From: Clostridia bacterium
GTDB taxonomy: Bacteria > Bacillota > Clostridia > Oscillospirales > CAG-272
DNA length: 16,396 nucleotides
Reading direction: 5' to 3'
Assembly (NCBI GenBank): GCA_017612495.1
Contig: JAGAFQ010000095.1
Location: 1-16,396, forward strand
In this document: positions 16,008 to 16,396 of the stretch, one piece after another
How positions within the stretch are numbered: position 1 is the stretch's first letter
How the letters are laid out: the number at the start of each line of letters is the position of its first letter
Program-made: the position numbers and the translations under genes
Notes under the pieces: model-generated
What the model was told of the DNA's origin: nothing
The model's database searches: none
Seen by the model: the letters and a program-made list of their open reading frames with translations, nothing else

Positions 16008-16094
16008 ATGCCAAATGCCGAAAACGACAGAACCATTACATTTTCAATAGCGACAGATCTCTTCTCAAAGGCAACCGGAGATGCGCGGCGCTGA
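16008..16094 (+). pseudogene. 28-codon frame with strong start signals, apparently a truncated gene 5' end
   Basis: The ATG at 16008 has a very good ribosome binding site (GAGAGGTG, six bases upstream) and a promoter, but the frame hits TGA after 28 codons. The predicted peptide starts MPNAENDRTITFSIATDLFS and matches nothing I recognise. Such strong signals usually belong to a real gene, so this is probably the authentic start of a gene whose remainder has been replaced or frameshifted; a genuine small protein or leader peptide is the alternative. DNA composition changes at about 16070-16085, inside this frame. Confidence 0.4.
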
Positions 16095-16396
16095 TCATTG
16101 TCGTGAGCATTTATCTCCTTATCACTGGCCTGGCTGGATTGCTCGCTTCAGGACTGAAGGTGAACCCGGCGCAGGTACTGCTGCTTGCGGGACAATGCAT
16201 ACTGGTCGGGTTCTGTGAAGAGACTTTGTTCCGCGGGATCATCCAGAGAGAGTTCCACGACTATTTCGGGGAAGATTCATTTAAACATGTGTTTTTGGCC
16301 ATTCTGTGCGCAGGGATCGTTTTCGGCCTGGCGCACATGATCAACCTCGACCGCGGCATGCAGTTCATGTCTGTGGCCCTGCAGGCGGAAATAAAC
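16079..16396 (+). CDS. CPBP-family (CAAX/Abi) intramembrane metalloprotease, partial
   Basis: The frame ending at 16396 encodes a hydrophobic stretch (ALIIVVSIYLLITGLAGLLA), then the catalytic motif CEETLFRG followed by IIQREF, and later the FGLAHMINL motif with the second metal-binding His. These are the EExxxR and FxxxH motifs of the CPBP family, whose members process prenylated proteins, act in bacteriocin immunity or have unknown roles. The frame is open at the right edge. It is also open upstream to an ATG at 15983, but that ATG lies inside the -10 box of the local promoter and lacks a ribosome binding site, so it cannot start this message. Several membrane helices that normally precede EExxxR are missing. 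Leucine CTG and glycine GGG codons are frequent here and rare in the neighbouring genes, suggesting foreign origin or a chimeric contig end. Confidence 0.7.

Noticed and set aside
15983..16010. ATG at 15983 as the start of the CPBP protease frame
   Set aside because: The codon lies inside the -10 box of the only local promoter and has no ribosome binding site.

Overview
The window looks like a chromosomal segment of an anaerobic, Gram-positive-type bacterium of the Bacillota, most likely a member of the Clostridia. The evidence is the gdpP-rplI-dnaB and tilS-hpt-ftsH gene order, a single-chain pyruvate:ferredoxin oxidoreductase, a TPP-riboswitch-controlled ThiT transporter, and strong GGAGG-type ribosome binding sites. 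Most of the content is core genome. I found no CRISPR array, insertion sequence, tRNA, rRNA or prophage, and no clearly new multi-gene system. The points of interest are regulatory DNA, two genes of unknown function and an odd junction at the right edge.

Left block (1-8271, minus strand): seven tightly spaced genes run leftwards from a promoter at 8355-8383. They are gdpP (c-di-AMP phosphodiesterase), rplI (ribosomal protein L9), dnaB (replicative helicase), a gene for an unrecognised lipoprotein, tilS (tRNA-Ile lysidine synthetase), hpt (hypoxanthine phosphoribosyltransferase) and ftsH (membrane protease, cut by the window edge). Gaps are 4 to 42 bases and I see no terminator between them. 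In Bacillus subtilis the gdpP-rplI-dnaC and tilS-hprT-ftsH clusters lie on opposite sides of oriC; here they form one series, joined through the lipoprotein gene.

Middle (8272-11365): a divergent promoter at 8427-8455 drives a TPP riboswitch, an intrinsic terminator with a visible antiterminator pairing, and thiT. A non-coding, AT-rich interval (9303-9593) follows. It holds one perfect DnaA box, three near-matches, a 10-bp inverted repeat and 12-bp direct repeats, and ends in a strong bidirectional terminator. The next gene, comM (YifB-family AAA ATPase), is on the minus strand.

Right block (11366-16396, plus strand): nifJ (pyruvate:ferredoxin oxidoreductase, 1198 aa) has a clear promoter framed by an inverted repeat and ends in a strong terminator. 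An uncharacterised 296-aa gene resembling DUF6179 follows. Last come a promoter and ribosome binding site for a reading frame that stops after 28 codons, and, in another frame, a piece of a CPBP (CAAX-type) membrane protease with different codon use. This last 320 bases may be a recombination scar, a frameshifted gene or a chimeric contig end.
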